Shown here: piece after piece, positions 48,414 through 62,646 of the stretch
Position numbering within the stretch: position 1 is the stretch's first letter
How the letters are laid out: the number at the start of each line of letters is the position of its first letter
NCBI GenBank assembly: GCA_011316305.1
Contig: SAUG01000126.1
Coordinates: forward strand, 62,001 to 126,000
DNA length: 64,000 bases
From: Rusavskia elegans
Lineage: Eukaryota > Ascomycota > Lecanoromycetes > Teloschistales > Teloschistaceae
Reading direction: 5' to 3'
Notes under the pieces: generated by a model
Told to the model about the DNA's origin: nothing
What the model saw: the letters and a program-made list of their open reading frames with translations, nothing else
Database searches by the model: none
Program-made: the position numbers and the translations under genes

Positions 48414-49606
48414 ATAATAAAATCTTTATCGAAATATCTATTAGATTCGAGCAGTCTAATATAGTATATAAGCTAGATAAAACTTTCTATAGTCTAAAAT
48501 AAATATTCTATATCTAGTTTAAAACTTTTATAAATTCTCTAACGTTATTAAAATATATAGTAATTCCCGAAAATCTAAATATCTACCGTAATAAAAAGAC
48601 TAGTATCTATATCGTTATTTATATTAACGACCTTTTACTTTTTAGTATTAATAAACCCGTAATTATAACTTTTAAATAGAAGCTATTAGAGCGTTTCCAG
48701 ATATTAGATCTCGGCCTAGTTATCTATTACCTTAGCTTTAAAGTTATCTATAACCGTCTAAATAGAACTATTAAGCTTAACTAGAAAATTTACTTCTAGA
48801 AGATATTTAAAAACTTTAATATACTAGATTTTAATAGCAGTTTAACGTTAATAGATCTAAACCTTATCCTAGAATCTATATCCTTCGATTTCGAAGCGCC
48901 AGATATATAAAAACAGCGGTACTAATCTATTATTAGGTCCCTTATATATTTTATATTAAATATCTACCCGGATATCGCCTTTATAATTTTATAAATTTTA
49001 TAGTTTTCGATTAATCCTATAGATATCTACTAGACCGTTATATAATAAATTTTTAAGTATTTTAAAAAACAGCCAGATTTAGAATTTCCTATCGGATAGA
49101 AGATTTTCTAAACTATATAGATATTAATTAGATATACGATAATAATAGAAAATCTACTAGCAGCTACTTTTATAAACTCGATAGTATAATAATTAGCTAG
49201 AGTTCTAAACGATAGAATATAATCGTTTTTTCTAGTTATAAAATAGAATATATAGCAGCTTTTAAAATAGTTAAAAGGGCTTTCTAGATATACTATCTCT
49301 TTAATAAATTCGGATTCGATAATAGTTTCTAGTAAATAATTATTTAAACCGATAATAAAAATACTATCGTCTTTATTAAAAATCCTATATACTATAGTAG
49401 AATTAGATATATTAAAATTCGATACTACTTTATTTGAAAAAAGATTATAGAAAATAAATTTAAACTATAATTTATATCTACTAAAAATAAAGCCGCCGAT
49501 AGTTTTATAAAACTATTTATAGGGGAGGCGTTTATAAAATTTATTAAAGAACTCGAGCTAGAATAGGTTTAAGTACTTAGAGATAAAACGTTTTAATTAA
49601 AGAGAA

Positions 49607-49909
49607 TATTATAAATTATTAGTAAACTCGTTTTATTCTAACTACCTTCTAGGTAGATCCAGGTACCAGTCTAGACTGGCCGTTTTATCGGGTTTCGAAC
49701 CCGAGTTCGTATCCCGGGTTCGAGTTTCTAACCGTATTAGGAAGAAGACTAACTTTAACTAGTAATTTAGACGTAATAGCCACGTTTATCGCGAAGTCGG
49801 GTCGCCAATTTGGTTCGAAGTGGCCAGTCTATACCAGCCATCTAATTATATATATAAATAGGCGCCTTGTCCCCTAGATAATTTAATAGATTATGGATTC
49901 CTTTCAACA
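49607..49909 (+). repeat. 3' LTR of copia 1, carrying a MITE
   Basis: The span is 303 bp. Subtracting the 160-bp MITE and one 8-bp duplication leaves 135 bp that align without gaps to the 5' LTR. The end CTTTCAACA keeps the original CA terminus. The preceding AAAGAGAA looks like the polypurine tract. Confidence 0.9.
49672..49831 (+). mobile_element. 160-bp hAT-like MITE, copy 3
   Basis: The element has TAGACTGGCC...GGCCAGTCTA ends. The flanks TACCAGTC and TACCAGCC form an 8-bp duplication with one C/T difference. Confidence 0.88.
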
Positions 49910-49914
49910 GATAG

Positions 49915-50760
49915 CACGGCTGTATTCAGCATCCACGCAACTAGCGGATATAGAAAAGTTCTAGAACGCTGCCGTGGCCATCTTGTCAGACTACTTCAAG
50001 TAAGTTTCTTTGTTTCCTTCTTCGGTTACCACTGATCACTGATCATTTTTATAGTATAAAGAACCATGGTTAGTATAGTAGAGGTAAGAGTTTCCTTTGA
50101 ACTTCCCTGGAATTTATTTTACTTATCCGAAAGAGGAAAGCCGCAGCTTAGATGCCGCCTCGGGATATAATATTGGGCTAACGACGGCCTCGCTCGCGTT
50201 CACCTCCATGTAAGAATCAACCTACAGTGTCCTGTTTTGAAACTCCTACTGCACCGATAGTGACAGTATTATACATGCTTCATCGGTAAGCCATCGTCGC
50301 TGTTTGCTTTCTCCAAACTCGGAATCCTTCGGTCGTAAACCCATTTATATAGCATCGATGTCACTCTTTGCCTTCTTCAGTATCGCTATCGGAGCCGTTT
50401 ATTCCTTCCCCGCCGTTTTCGTTGGACACCTTATAATGGGTTAGCTCTCATCACCACCATGCATAGTCGTCGCCGGCACTTTGGAAGATAGTTTCGACTC
50501 CAAAACGTCATTGTGGTTGGTATCTATATGGCCCGGGGCTGTCAGCTACATTCTCCTTGTTTACGCACGGGATGTATAAGAATGTTGGGGCAAATTACGC
50601 GACTACTATACTGGTGGGAGCGGCGACGGTTGCTTGTATATACAGTTGACACGGTATAGAGAACGAATATGGCAGGCGAGTTAAATCGCGTTGTCCAGTC
50701 TCGCTGTTAACAAGGTGGAAACAGATGTTCTTGAAATAGGAGAGATGATGATTGTGGCGG
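49915..50760 (+). pseudogene. Host-gene remnants beyond copia 1, including an MFS transporter scrap
   Basis: After LYSASTQLADIEKF and an intron at 50000-50054, the plus strand reads SGYNIGLTTASLAFTSM (about 50155-50210), then AFFSIAIGAVYSFPAVFVGH and SSPPCIVVAGTLEDSFDSK (about 50365-50510). Further on come FTHGMYKNVGANYATTILVG and YGRRVK (about 50560-50685). These resemble the first helices and the last helix of an MFS transporter, with the middle missing. Stops and frame changes are present, so it is a decayed, internally deleted copy. Confidence 0.55.
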
Positions 50761-51281
50761 TTGTATCAGCCGAAACTGCGTCAGATTCCTAAATATATCT
50801 CTAAATCGAATATCTCGTATAGAATATACCTATCAGTACCGGATTGGAAATAGGTTCAATTCTTTTAATATTTTCGAAAGGAACGTTCTATACTTGAAGT
50901 ATTTAGGCTAGTCTCCTTAAAAAGGAAGCGCGTTATAACGTTATAAAAATTCAATCTTTTTTAGAAGATTTCTATTTGGAATTGAATTGAATTTATATAT
51001 ATATTTTATCAACGTTATATACGGTAACGGTTATTAGATTTTATATATAAAGAAGTTATTATAGCTAAAGATATATTCGTCAAGTAAAATTTATAACGTA
51101 GTTAATTACTTTTATTTAACTATTTCTTTTTTTATTCGAATACGAATCTTCTATTATTTCTTCTTCGACGTTATAAATAATTATAAATATCTAATATTTT
51201 CGCTATATCTTTCCATTATACTACTAAATAACTACTTACAGTTATTAGCTCGGCTATACTTTTTATATAACCCGTATCTAA

Positions 51282-51686
51282 AATTACGTCTACGATTTCA
51301 CAGGAATATTTACGTTTATTAATTAAATAAAGAGATTAATAGCTTAATCTAGTTAGAGCCGCTGGAGCCGCGGGGCCGCCTCTATTTAATCAATCGGTCC
51401 CGTCGGATATAGCGACTCTTTTACTATATATATCGCTTTTTATAGCCTAGTAGATAGCTTTTTTAATTAGTTATTAATATAATTACAAAATACTGCCTCT
51501 ATTTATCTTTTATAATTATCTATATAACGAAGACGCTTTATAATATTATAACCTTACTTTTACGGCTATACGGAATTATTTACGATAGTCTATACTGGAA
51601 TATCTTTACTATTTAATAGTTCGAACTACGTCTACGGCTATAGTTAAACTCGAGCGTAACGTTTTCTGATATATAAAAACGTTATA
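51282..51686 (+). repeat. Solo LTR1 inside F4 copy 3
   Basis: The span is 405 bp from ATTACGTCTACG to AAACGTTATA. It is flanked by the perfect 5-bp duplication TCTAA (51277-51281 and 51687-51691). The F4 sequence continues directly across it. Confidence 0.88.
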
Positions 51687-51950
51687 TCTAAACGTTCCGC
51701 TAAACTATTAAAATACTCTTTAGTTTATATAATTATAAAAGGATCGCTAGTTATAAAATAGTCGCTAGTTAGCACGCTAGCTACTGCGGTTTAAAGCTTT
51801 ATCCGATCGATTAGATTAAAAAGAAATGGAGAGATCGGATAGCGCGTTATAAAAGCGATAAATAGAATATTTTTATTAAAGTCAAAATGGTTTAGTTTAG
51901 CTATAGTAATATAGTCGACGTTTTCGAAAACAGATATAGTTATTATATAT

Positions 51951-54900
51951 AAGCCTGTATGGCGGGATTATTATAAGAGAGTTATCTGAATTTCTCTAAA
52001 ATAGTCGCTGAAATCACGTAACTTATCTATTTAGATATAATATCTACCCTATTAGGTTTAGCGTATTTTAGTAACGGCTGAATTCTATATAATTTAGTAA
52101 TTCTATAGATTTTATTTTTTTTATATTTTAATTAATATAATTATATATTTATATCTAATTATCCTATAATTATAAACCCGGATACTATAGATTAAAGCGA
52201 TATCTAGTAATTCTTACCGATATGTATTTATTACTTTAGAAAGAGTTATTTATCTAAGTAATAATAGAAGAATCTTTTATCGCGATATTTACTACTAGTA
52301 GAAGAAAATTTTTACTATAGTTCTACTAGGAATAATTATATAAAGTAGTTAATTTACTAGAATTTTTACTAAGCGATTAAAAAGAAAAATAATTTATTTT
52401 ATAATTATAAACTTAAACTATATACTAGCGAATATAAAGGAAGATTTTATTACTAGATATTTCTTCTTTCAATATTATTTTAGCTCCTATCGAGCGTTTA
52501 AATACCTTTCTATATTATCGGTATAGCGTTTAAATAATCTATTATCCTAGTTTAAACTAAGGATTAGAACCAGTAGATCGTAATTATTAAAGCTAAAGTA
52601 GTTTAAATACGTATTTAAAACTATATCGATCTCTCTTAATTTAATAAGTTCTAATAAAGGTAAAAACTAATCTTTCTAGCGTATATTCCATTAATAGAAA
52701 TACCTCTAATAATTATAGTAATCTAGGAATAAATTAGCGTAGTATAAAAGGCTTATAAAAATACTAAATAGCGCTATAAATAATCCTATAATGGATATAA
52801 AAAAGAATAGAAAGTAATTACTAGTATAATCGACTATATTTATGAAAACGTTATAATAGTGAATCTAATATTCTTTAGATTCGTTAAATTTTATTTATAG
52901 GAACTGCTATAAATACTATAGTCTAGAATTATATCTACCGACTCCGCTAGTATTATAGAAATAGAGTAATAGTATTAAAAGCTATCTGTAGACTCTATAT
53001 AAAACTAAAGTATTAAAATATAACTTAATAAATATTTATAGATATATCTTCAAACTAAGTATATTAGAGTATTAGAAGTTTAAAATGCTAGAAGAATATT
53101 ATAGGATTTTATCTTTATTATCTATAATCTAGCTTTTTTATTTTTATAGAATTACGAGTTTAAATTAGATTCTATTACGGATTATAAAAAGTAGTATTAT
53201 AAACTAATCGAGGAATTTTATAACTACGTTCGCCTATATAACTTTAAAGTTTCTAACGCCTATATTAAATTAAATACTATAGAGGATAATTATAGTAATA
53301 ATAATATAGATAAAGATAAAGGTAAAAAGAAAAATAAAAGGAAAAATAGAAATTCTTTATTTAAAAATAATAATAAGCCGCTAAAATATATCTATAGTCT
53401 AAAGTATTTTTTTAAAAAATACTACTATATCGTAGAATATTTCGAAAGAAATTATCTAAAGAAGCTAGCTAGTTTAAATTTAAAGTAGTAAAAATAAAGA
53501 AGGTTAAAAATAAAGTCGATAGTAATAAAGAAACACGGAAGAAGTAAAAATATTTTAATTAATATATTAAAAAAGAATATAAAAATAATAAAAAAGACGA
53601 TAAATTAGTATCTACTAGCGTTTCATTAGCTATATTTCTAGGAGCCCTCGTTACTAATTATTTTATTAATTTATTTTAGGTTTTTAATAGTAGTTTAGTA
53701 ATTAATCTATATAATAACACTATAGCCTACCGCTTTATTTAAGATAGAAATTATACTAACGGTTAATATATTATTATAGGCGAAGGACCTATATCTATTA
53801 TAGTATAAAAAAGTATTATAGTTAATATTAACTCGTTAAATAGTAAATTACCGTTAAAACTCTCTAATATAAACTATATTTCTAACTTTATAACTAATCT
53901 AATTTTAAAAAAATATATATAGAAAAAGAGTAACTTCTTTAAAAATTTTGGAGTTCTTTATATTAAATTTAATAGAAAGACTATTATTAAATATTAAATA
54001 ATTAATAAATTATCCAAACTAGAAGATAATATAAATAGATATAGAAATATTATTCTACCGTCTTTCGTTATAGCTAAATTAGATATAACTAAAAACTTGT
54101 ACTAGCTTTTTATTTACGCCGTCGATAAAACTATCTAGTATCTATAATAAATAGCTAAAAGGATAGAAATTATAGATAAAACTAAAGTACTATTAACTAA
54201 TAAATATTTAATATATACCGTATCTAAAGCCTACTAGATTATTTTAACCTTTTTATATAAGTTAAAAGACTCCGATAAACTTTTCTATCGTATTACCTAT
54301 AATTTAATTCTAATAGCTACCGGTTTAACCTATTATTACTAGATTTTATATCTTATATATACTAAAACGGATCTCTATATTATCGAAATCTATCGTTTTA
54401 AATTAGAAGCTATTAAGTTCCTTCGCCGCTTTTTTAAATTTATATAAATACGCTATAAAGCTATAATATTATTTATATAGTCGGATATAGAGTTAACTTT
54501 AAGTAAAAAATTCTTAAACTTTATTATAGAGCTAGGAATTATCTAGGAATCTGCTATTCTAGATATATAAACTTAGAATAGTTATTCGGAACGATAAGAC
54601 TATATTTTTATTATTAAAGTCCGAGTAATAATAAGCGGAGTAAATTTCCTATACTATTTTTAACTTTGGATTATTTTAGCCGCTATCTATATTATAAATA
54701 TTATATTATAAAAGAAGCTTATATAGAAAATACTATTCTAAATAGTTATAAAAACTATTCTATATCTAGGTTTCTTTCGAGTATACGGCTATAAAGTCTA
54801 TATCTTAGATAAATAAATTCCGAAACTTTAAAAGCTATATTCTAGAATTTATATTAGATTTCTAATAGAATATAATAGTACGAATATCTACTTTATCTGG

Positions 54901-57900
54901 ATTTTAAACTAGAAGAAAGTTATCCGTACTCGTAATATTATATTTATCGAGACCTTATTCTACTAATCTAGAAAAGTTAATTAAATTTAACTATAGACAG
55001 AGCCGTTTCTATATAATATATTCGATATCCTATATATAGACTACTCTATTATTAAATTTATTAATAGTAAAAGCGATAAAGATAATACCTTTAAATAGAT
55101 CTAAACGAATCCGGATATATTTAAAAAATAAATTTTATCTTTAATATCTAATAATAAATGAAAAGATAAAAAGAACTAGCTTTTTCTATTACCTCCTACT
55201 TTAGAGAGTAGGACGCCGCTATGGAATAGTTATAATAGCGGAGATTTAGCTAATAAATTATACTATAATCCTATTAACGAAGGTATTCCTTTTATAAAAA
55301 TAATAGAATAGTTTAACGAGCTCGTTTAAATAGATATATAGTTATTTAATAGCAGATTTAAATTCGATAAAAATATATCTAGATTTTTTAAAAATAATAA
55401 AGATTTTCTTCCGCCTACTTCTATATTTTTAGAACTAAAAAGAACTTATAGTCTAAATAAACTATATTATATTAAAGATAATATTATTTTTTTAGGCGTT
55501 ATATACCGCCGAAAAAAAATAGATAAAATAAATAAAGCCGAAAAGATAGCTATTAAAAAGACTATAAAGAAATTAGAATAGAGCGAAGCCTATATAACCT
55601 TTTTTTAATATACCGTTACCGGAATTTCTAGAGCTTTCTTTATAGTATTTACCGTCTATCTTCTAGCTTATATAATATATAAAGATAGCGTTCCAATATT
55701 AGACTATTAGCCTTTTCTATTAGAAATACGATATTACTATAATCAACTACTATCGGAACCTCGTTTCTGGAATAATATATTAAAATATCCGCTTATAGAA
55801 AGATTTATAGAGGCCGTTTAAATCGAAATAAAAAAACTATAGAATAAGAATATCTAGAAAAAAGTAGTATTCGGTACTATAGTTTAATATAGTAAGAAGT
55901 CTATTCCTTTTATATAGATTTTTAAATATAAATTCGATGAACAAGATTATTTAACTAAATTAAAGATACGCCTTTATATTAGAAATAATTTCCAGAATAC
56001 TAATATAGATATCTATACTATTATTCTAGCGATTTATTTCTTTTAGATATTTATAGCTATCTTTATATCCTTTAGACTCTAAATAAAATAATATAATACG
56101 GTTAACGTCTTCTCTAATTACGAAATTAATAAATTTATTTATATTAAGCCTTTACTAGACTAGGAAAGGTTAAAGTCGATCTTTCTATAACTTTTTAAAA
56201 TATTCTATAGCCTAAAGTAGTCGCCGGCGCTATAGTTTTACTATCTTTCGAATATTCTAATAGACCTAGGGCTTTTAATAGTACTAGAAACCGAATATTT
56301 ATTTATTTATAAATATATAATACTATTTTTTTCGTAGATAATATTTATACTATCTATAAGGATCGCTATATATAATATATTAAGGAATTCTAAATAAAAT
56401 TTTTTAAACGCTATAAAATAAAATACCTAGGCGAAATATCCTAGTTTTTAGGAATTCGTATTACTTATAATCGCGAAGCCTATAAACTATTATATATTAA
56501 AATTTTTATATCGATAAAATTATAAAGTATAATATTAATTTATTAAATAAAGCTTTTAAAACTCTATTTATTAGTTCTAAAACGTTTACTAAAAATATAA
56601 ATATAGCCGAACTCTAGTAAATTCTACTATACTAATAACTAGTCGGATTATTTAATTTTGTAGCCGTTATTACTCGCGCTAATATTAGTTATACCGCTTT
56701 AAAGCTTTTAGAATTTTTAATAAATTTATCGGAATATTATCAAAAATTAGTAATTAAAACTATATAGTATTTAAGATACTTTAGATTCTATTTAATTATT
56801 TTTTAATATTTATATAATCGATCTATATATATTATATATTACTTTATCGGACGCTTTATTTACTAATAATCTATTAATTCGGCGAAGCTTATAGAGCTAC
56901 GCGTTTAAATTATTCGGCCGAATAATAGACTAGAAAATTTTAAAATAGAAATTAGTTATAACGAATTTAACTAAAGCCGAGCTTTTTATAACTATTACTA
57001 GTAGGAAAGTTCTCCTTTAGTAGAATCGGTTCTTTAAAAAAATATTATTTAATTTAGGCTATAAACTATATATCTATATCGATAATATATAAATATTATA
57101 AATATTTTAAAATATTAATTTATAGTTCGTAATAAAGTTTCGCTATATTAATATTTATTATTACTAGCTAAATTAGAAGGTTTATAATAGAAATTTATCT
57201 ATTAAATATATAGCCTCCGTAATAATTCTAGTAGATAGCTTTATAAAGAGTTTTCCGGTTTAACGTTATAAAAAATTTATAAATTTACTAGAATTTTAGA
57301 ATTTACTTTTAAAAAAATACTATAATAGTAATTTTTTCGCCGCTGCTTCTAGCGCTTTAAACGTCGCTAATATATTAAAATCCGGTTGAACTAAAGAAAA
57401 GGATAAAGTTTATAATAATATATAGTAGCGAGGAATAGAATTAAGGTTAAAATTATAAATAATCGATTCTAAAAGGATATAAAAGCCTATATAGCGGGAT
57501 TATTATAAGAGATTTATCTAAGTTTCTTTAAAATAGTTACTAAGATTATTTAATTAATTTGGTTTTGGTTTTAGTACCCGGTAAACCAGTGGTTCGGTAA
57601 GTAAATCAAGCGTTGGTATACCAGTATTAAATATACGATAGCAGAACTTATACCTAAATTTAGTTAACGTAAATAATAGTTCTTTCTATAGAATTTTAAT
57701 TTAAATTTACTTAATAATATAACGTATCCTTCTACCGATAACTTAACCAACGTAGAAATTTTTATAGATAAGTATACCTCGCAGTTATCGCTTCTTCTTC
57801 TTTTACTAATAATATAAGCCTAAAAGCCCTTACGTACGTATATACTCCCGCCAATAGCTATAGCTATAAGCTAAACCAGACGGTAGTATATCCGTAATAA

Positions 57901-58641
57901 CTATATCTACCTATACGGTCGTTAACTACCTCGTTATAGCTAGAGTAGTCTATTTTAACTTCGATAAAAATAGCTTTTTTACCGTCCTTAAAACGCGCTA
58001 TCCGACCTCCTTACTCCCCTTTAGCCTAATCGACCGGGTAAAGCTTCTAGCTATAGTAGCTAGTATACTACCTGGTAACCCTCTTAAAACTAGGTAGACT
58101 AAAGAATACCTTAATAGCTTAGCGGAGCGTTTAGGTACAGGTTATATAATAAATATAGCCGAGGCGACGGACGTAGATAATTACTTCGCAGTATAGTAGA
58201 TAGATATAGCGGAAATATTAGAAGCTGATAATTATATATAACGTCGAGGAAGGACTGGATAGTAGAGGATTCGTAATCGAATGAAAAAGGAAATAGTTAA
58301 ATAGAAGTAATTAACTGCGCTGTAAACCTTGCCTGACGAATATACCTTTGGCTGTAAAAATTTCTTTATATATAAAATACAACAATCGTTGCCGTATATA
58401 ACGTTAATAAAACATATATATATATATGAAAATTCAATATAACTCCAAATAAAAGCTTTCCAGGGGGGGTTACTAAAATTATATAATTTATCTACTTAGA
58501 TATAATATCTACTTTATTAGATTCAGCGTATTTTAGTAACGGCTATATTTTTTTATTAAATTTAGTAATTCTATAGATTTTACTTTTCGTATATTTCAAT
58601 TAATGCGATTATATATTTATATCCAATCGTCCTATATTATA
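51951..58641 (+). mobile_element. Second Ty1/copia element (copia 2), RIP-degraded
   Basis: LTR-like direct repeats lie at about 51956-52180 and 57490-58641; the latter is split by F4 copy 2. Their shared block begins GCGGGATTATTATAAGAG. The plus strand shows a gag knuckle with Tyr for Cys (53385-53460), reverse-transcriptase remnants (YKYIILFFVDN near 56310-56345, then LGEIS-FLGIRITYNREAYKL near 56430-56490), and RNase H (AFKLFGRIID, KLVITNLTKAELF, LGYKLYIYIDN, about 56900-57090). Exact ends are uncertain by a few bases. Confidence 0.85.
57547..58468 (-). mobile_element. F4 element copy 2, inserted in the copia 2 3' LTR
   Basis: This is 922 bp, reverse orientation, and ends in GCTTTCCAGGGGGG. 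The flanks GTTACTAAGAT (57536-57546) and GTTACTAAAAT (58469-58479) are an 11-bp duplication with one G/A difference. The copia LTR reads across once it is removed. This copy is much less degraded than copy 3. Confidence 0.88.
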
Positions 58642-58668
58642 GATATACTACCGTCTGGTTTAACTGCG

Positions 58669-59082
58669 TATAACGTCCCTGTACGTTAAAGGGCGTTACG
58701 TTCGAGCTTAGCTACAGCCGTAGACGTAGTCCGAGCTACTAAATAGTAAGAGAATTCTAGTATAGATTATTATAACTAATCCTGCGTAGCCGCGAAAATA
58801 TAGTTATAATATTATAAGGCGTCTATATTATAGAAATAATTAAAAAAAGAATAGTAGAAACGTATTTAATAATTATATTAACGACTAATAAAAGAAGCAA
58901 TTTAATAGAAGTAAAAAGTAATATATATAATAAAAATAGCCGATAGTATCGATAGATAGCCGTCTACTAAGAATTTCTATTATAAAAGTCGGCTATAGTA
59001 GCTATAGACAGCTATAGATAATTAGATTCGTTAATTTAACTAATTTTCTAGCGCGCTTCTATAGAGTTATAGATATAATACA
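58669..59082 (-). repeat. 3' LTR (LTR1) of the gypsy element
   Basis: On the plus strand it reads TATAACGTCCCTGTACG...GATATAATACA. The adjacent AAAAAGGGCTG, read on the minus strand, looks like the polypurine tract. Confidence 0.85.
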
Positions 59083-62000
59083 GCCCTTTTTATAGCGTTC
59101 TTCTAAACTTCTTTAAAATTCTTTAAATTTTTCTAAAATATTTTCTAGATTTCTATATATTTTCTTTATCGGAAATCTCTTTCTATTTAACTAAAAACTC
59201 GTCTATTTCTTTTTTTTTTCTATAATTTTTTTAACTTTATATTTTTCCTTTTTCTAATAGTATTAATCTTTTACTAATAGTATTTTATCCGGTATTTTTT
59301 TAAGAAATCCTATATAGAATTTTAAGAAAATTTCTATTACCGGAAGGTTTAGATATACTATTATTCCTCTAATATTTTAAATTTTAAAAGTTCTAATATA
59401 TAATCTATCTAATTTTCTATTAAAATTTTTCATCGATAGAAATATTTTATCTTCTTTTTTAATATTATAGTTTTTTTTTTAATTTATCTATTTTCTATTT
59501 TTTTTTATTTTTAGTATTCTAAATTTTTATTTTAGTTTTATTCTAGTTTTCTTTTATTTTATTAACGAATATTTACGCCGCTAAATTATTTATTTTAGCG
59601 ACTATCTTTTATTTTAGCTTTCTACTATATAGAAGTTTATCTAGAATTATTTTAATATCTTTATTATATAAAGAATTAATTACTATCTAAACTATCGAGA
59701 AGAAATAGATTTAATCTTCTCTTTTTTTAAAATAGTATATTTATAGATATAATTCCAGTATTTAGTTTATTTTTTCCGTCTATCCATCGATTTATAGATA
59801 AAATAATATTAATATTATTTATTTAGTTCCGACTATCTATATTAATTCTTTTATAAAGTTAGAAACGAATAGTTTATTCTAATCAGATATAATTTTTTCT
59901 GCGATACTATTTTTATAAAAAACTATTTATAATAATAAAAATAAAAGCTATTCTGCTATTATTATTATATTATAAGGTATAAATCTTATATACTTCGTAA
60001 ATATATCTATATTTATTATTATTATATTATATAATATTTATATATACGGATTAATAGACTCCGGTAGCTCTATAATAAAGTCTAATACGATCTATTAATA
60101 AAGCTGTTCCGGTATTTATATAGGCTGGAATTTATTAATAGGTCTTTATCTACTTTTTTTTAATATTAAATACTCGAGGCAGTTTTTAATATATTTTTTA
60201 ATATATTTTTAAAATATTAGTATATTAGTTTTCTCCTAAATCCTTTTTAGTATTTTAGTTATGTTTTTTTCTAATATCTAGTTATTTTAGGATTATATAT
60301 TTATTAGATAATATTTTTTATTTCTTCCGATATTTCCGCTTTTTCTAATACTTTTCTATTTTTTTTTAATAAAGGTCTATTTATTTTTTCTATAGCTTTA
60401 TAGTCTATTCTACGATTTAAAATAATTATAACCGTATTATTTGTACCTTTAATATATCGTATTTCGAAATAATAATAAATAATTTCTTCTAACTATTTTA
60501 TTTATTTTTAGGTTAAGTTTTTTATCGAATAAAAGTAATAAAAGATTCTTATAGTCGATATAGATTATTATCTTTTTCGATATTCTAGTTATATATATTT
60601 TTTAATATACTAGATTTCTTATAATAGCTAGTATTTTTTTATCTATTATTATATAATTTACTTTCGCTAGTATTAATTTCCTCGAATAATATTCTAATAG
60701 TTTACTTTTTATATTATATAGAAATCTAGAACTCTATTCGATTTATCTATATATAATATAATTTACTTTTCTAAATCGAATATATCTAAAGTTTCTTTAT
60801 TTATAAAACTTTATTTAGGATTCTTAAATACTTTAGTTTCTATTTATATCTACTAGAATATTTTATTATTATATAGAAAGTTTATTAAAGGAACCGTCTT
60901 TTTTATATATTTTTCTATTATATTTTAATAGAATTCTATAAAATCTAGAAAACTTTAAATATTCTTTTTATTTTTTAAAACTATCTATTTTTTTTTATCG
61001 CTTAGAGTTTATTAGTTTCTATAGTAATACTTTTCGGTCTAATTATATATTCTAGAAATATAACCTTTATTTTAAAAAATTCTAATTTCTTTTTTTTAAC
61101 TCTAAAGTTATTATTTTATAATCTCTATAAAATTTTATAAATATATTAATTATATTCTTTTTTTATTTCGGAAAATATTAGTACGTCGTCTATATAAACT
61201 AAAATAAAAATATCTAAATAATCGTATAATATTTTATTAACTACTTTTTATAGAGTCGTAGGAGTATTTATTATTCTAAAAAGTATTACTAAATTTTCAA
61301 ATAGTCTATATTTTATTCGGAATATAGTTTTCTATTTATTTCTTTTTTTAATTTTTAGTAAATTAAAGACGTTTTTTAGATCGAATTTTATAAACTATTT
61401 AGCTCTTTTAATTCGACTTTTTAAATCTACTAGAAAAGATAGTAGATATTTATCTTTCTATATTATAGTATTAAATCGCCTAAAGTCGATATAGAATCTA
61501 AAATTTTTATTTTTTTTCGGAATAAATGTTATCGGTTATTCTATTTTTAATTTAGAATAGTATATATATTTTCGTTAAAAATTATAATTAATATACTATT
61601 AAAATACTTTCGATTATTTATTATTTAGTCTATAGATTAGTTTAGCATTTAATCTTTCGAAATCTATAATAATAATTTAATAATCTTTTTAAATATAAAT
61701 CAGTAAAGATAGTTTTCTTTTCGGTTTTTTTAATACGTTCTGGAATTCTTTAAATAATTATAGAATTTTATCTATAGTAGTTAATTCTTTTTTAATCTAC
61801 TATTTTCGAGTAAAAATATTATATATCTTTCTTATTTTAGCTAGCCTCTTAGATATATTAAGTAGATAATTTTCTATTTTTATTTATATTATTTTTTAAA
61901 CGATTTTCGGATTCTATAATATAAACTATAGAATATCTAATTATATAACCCTTTATAATTTTATAATATCGAAAATAATCTTTTTTTTATATTTATTATT

Positions 62001-62234
62001 TCGTATCTAAAGAGGTTTAGTTTAATATTTAATTTTAACGAATTTTATTTGATTAATAGTTTCTATAAAATAGGATTTCGTTTTTCTAGTTAAAAAGATA
62101 TAAAACCTCTTGATATATTTTTTTAATATAATATTCTAAGTAGCTTTTAAATTAATTAAAACTTCTATATATTATCTATATAATATTAGCTAGATAAAAA
62201 TCCGATTTTTATCTATTTTCCGGAATTATTAAAA

Positions 62235-62646
62235 TATAACGTCTCTATATATTATAGGATATTATACTTAAATCTAACTATAATCGTAGATATAGTCCGA
62301 GCTATTAAATAGTAAAGGAATTCTAATATAGGTTATTATAACTAATTCCGTATAGCCGCGAAAGTACGGTTATAATATTATAAAATATCTATTTTACGAA
62401 AGTAATTATAAAAAGAATAATAGAAATATATTTAATAATTATATTAATAACTAATGAAAAAAGCTATCTAATAGAAATAAAGAGCGATATATATAGTAAA
62501 AATAGTTAATAGTATCGACAGGTAGCTGTCCGCTAAAAGTTTCTATTATAAAGGTCGGCTATAGCGGCTATAGACGGCTATAGATAATTAGATTCGTTTA
62601 TTCGGCCAATTTTCTAGCGCGCCTCTATAGAGTCGTGGACGTAACA
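62235..62646 (-). repeat. 5' LTR (LTR1) of the gypsy element
   Basis: This is 412 bp, TATAACGTCTCTATATT...GTCGTGGACGTAACA. It keeps the original CA end on the plus strand. Confidence 0.85.

Larger units (their letters stand above)
42559..49909 (+). mobile_element. Complete Ty1/copia retrotransposon (copia 1), RIP-degraded and re-invaded
   Basis: The LTRs at 42559-42693 and 49607-49909 are each 135 bp once a MITE is removed from the second. They are flanked by the perfect 5-bp duplication GATAG (42554-42558 and 49910-49914). The plus strand keeps the copia order: integrase tail EAWNKFKPDFSYLRIVGS (about 46795-46850), reverse transcriptase IDIKTAFLYKNLD (to 47938) continuing after a solo LTR as VYKLDKTFYSLK and IYINDLLLF (about 48460-48640), and RNase H with RKSTSS, SSKR, YIAAFKIVKRAF, KNPIYYSRIRYIKIRYYFI and AAD (49110-49510). 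All frames contain stops. After removing nested elements the length is about 6.2-6.4 kb. Confidence 0.92.
58669..62646 (-). mobile_element. Ty3/gypsy element with LTR1 ends, no gag seen
   Basis: LTR1 copies lie at both ends (58669-59082 and 62235-62646), with flanks CTGCG (58664-58668) and TTGCG (62647-62651) as a 5-bp duplication. Minus-strand remnants run in gypsy order: IKFDLKNVFNLLKIKK, RYRLFENL, FRIINTPTTL and YIDDVLIF (about 61400-61180), then an integrase stretch RPINKFQPI...IVLDFIIELPES (about 60150-60055). The 3.15-kb interior is short for the family and I see no gag zinc knuckle, so it is probably deleted or non-autonomous. Confidence 0.88.
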
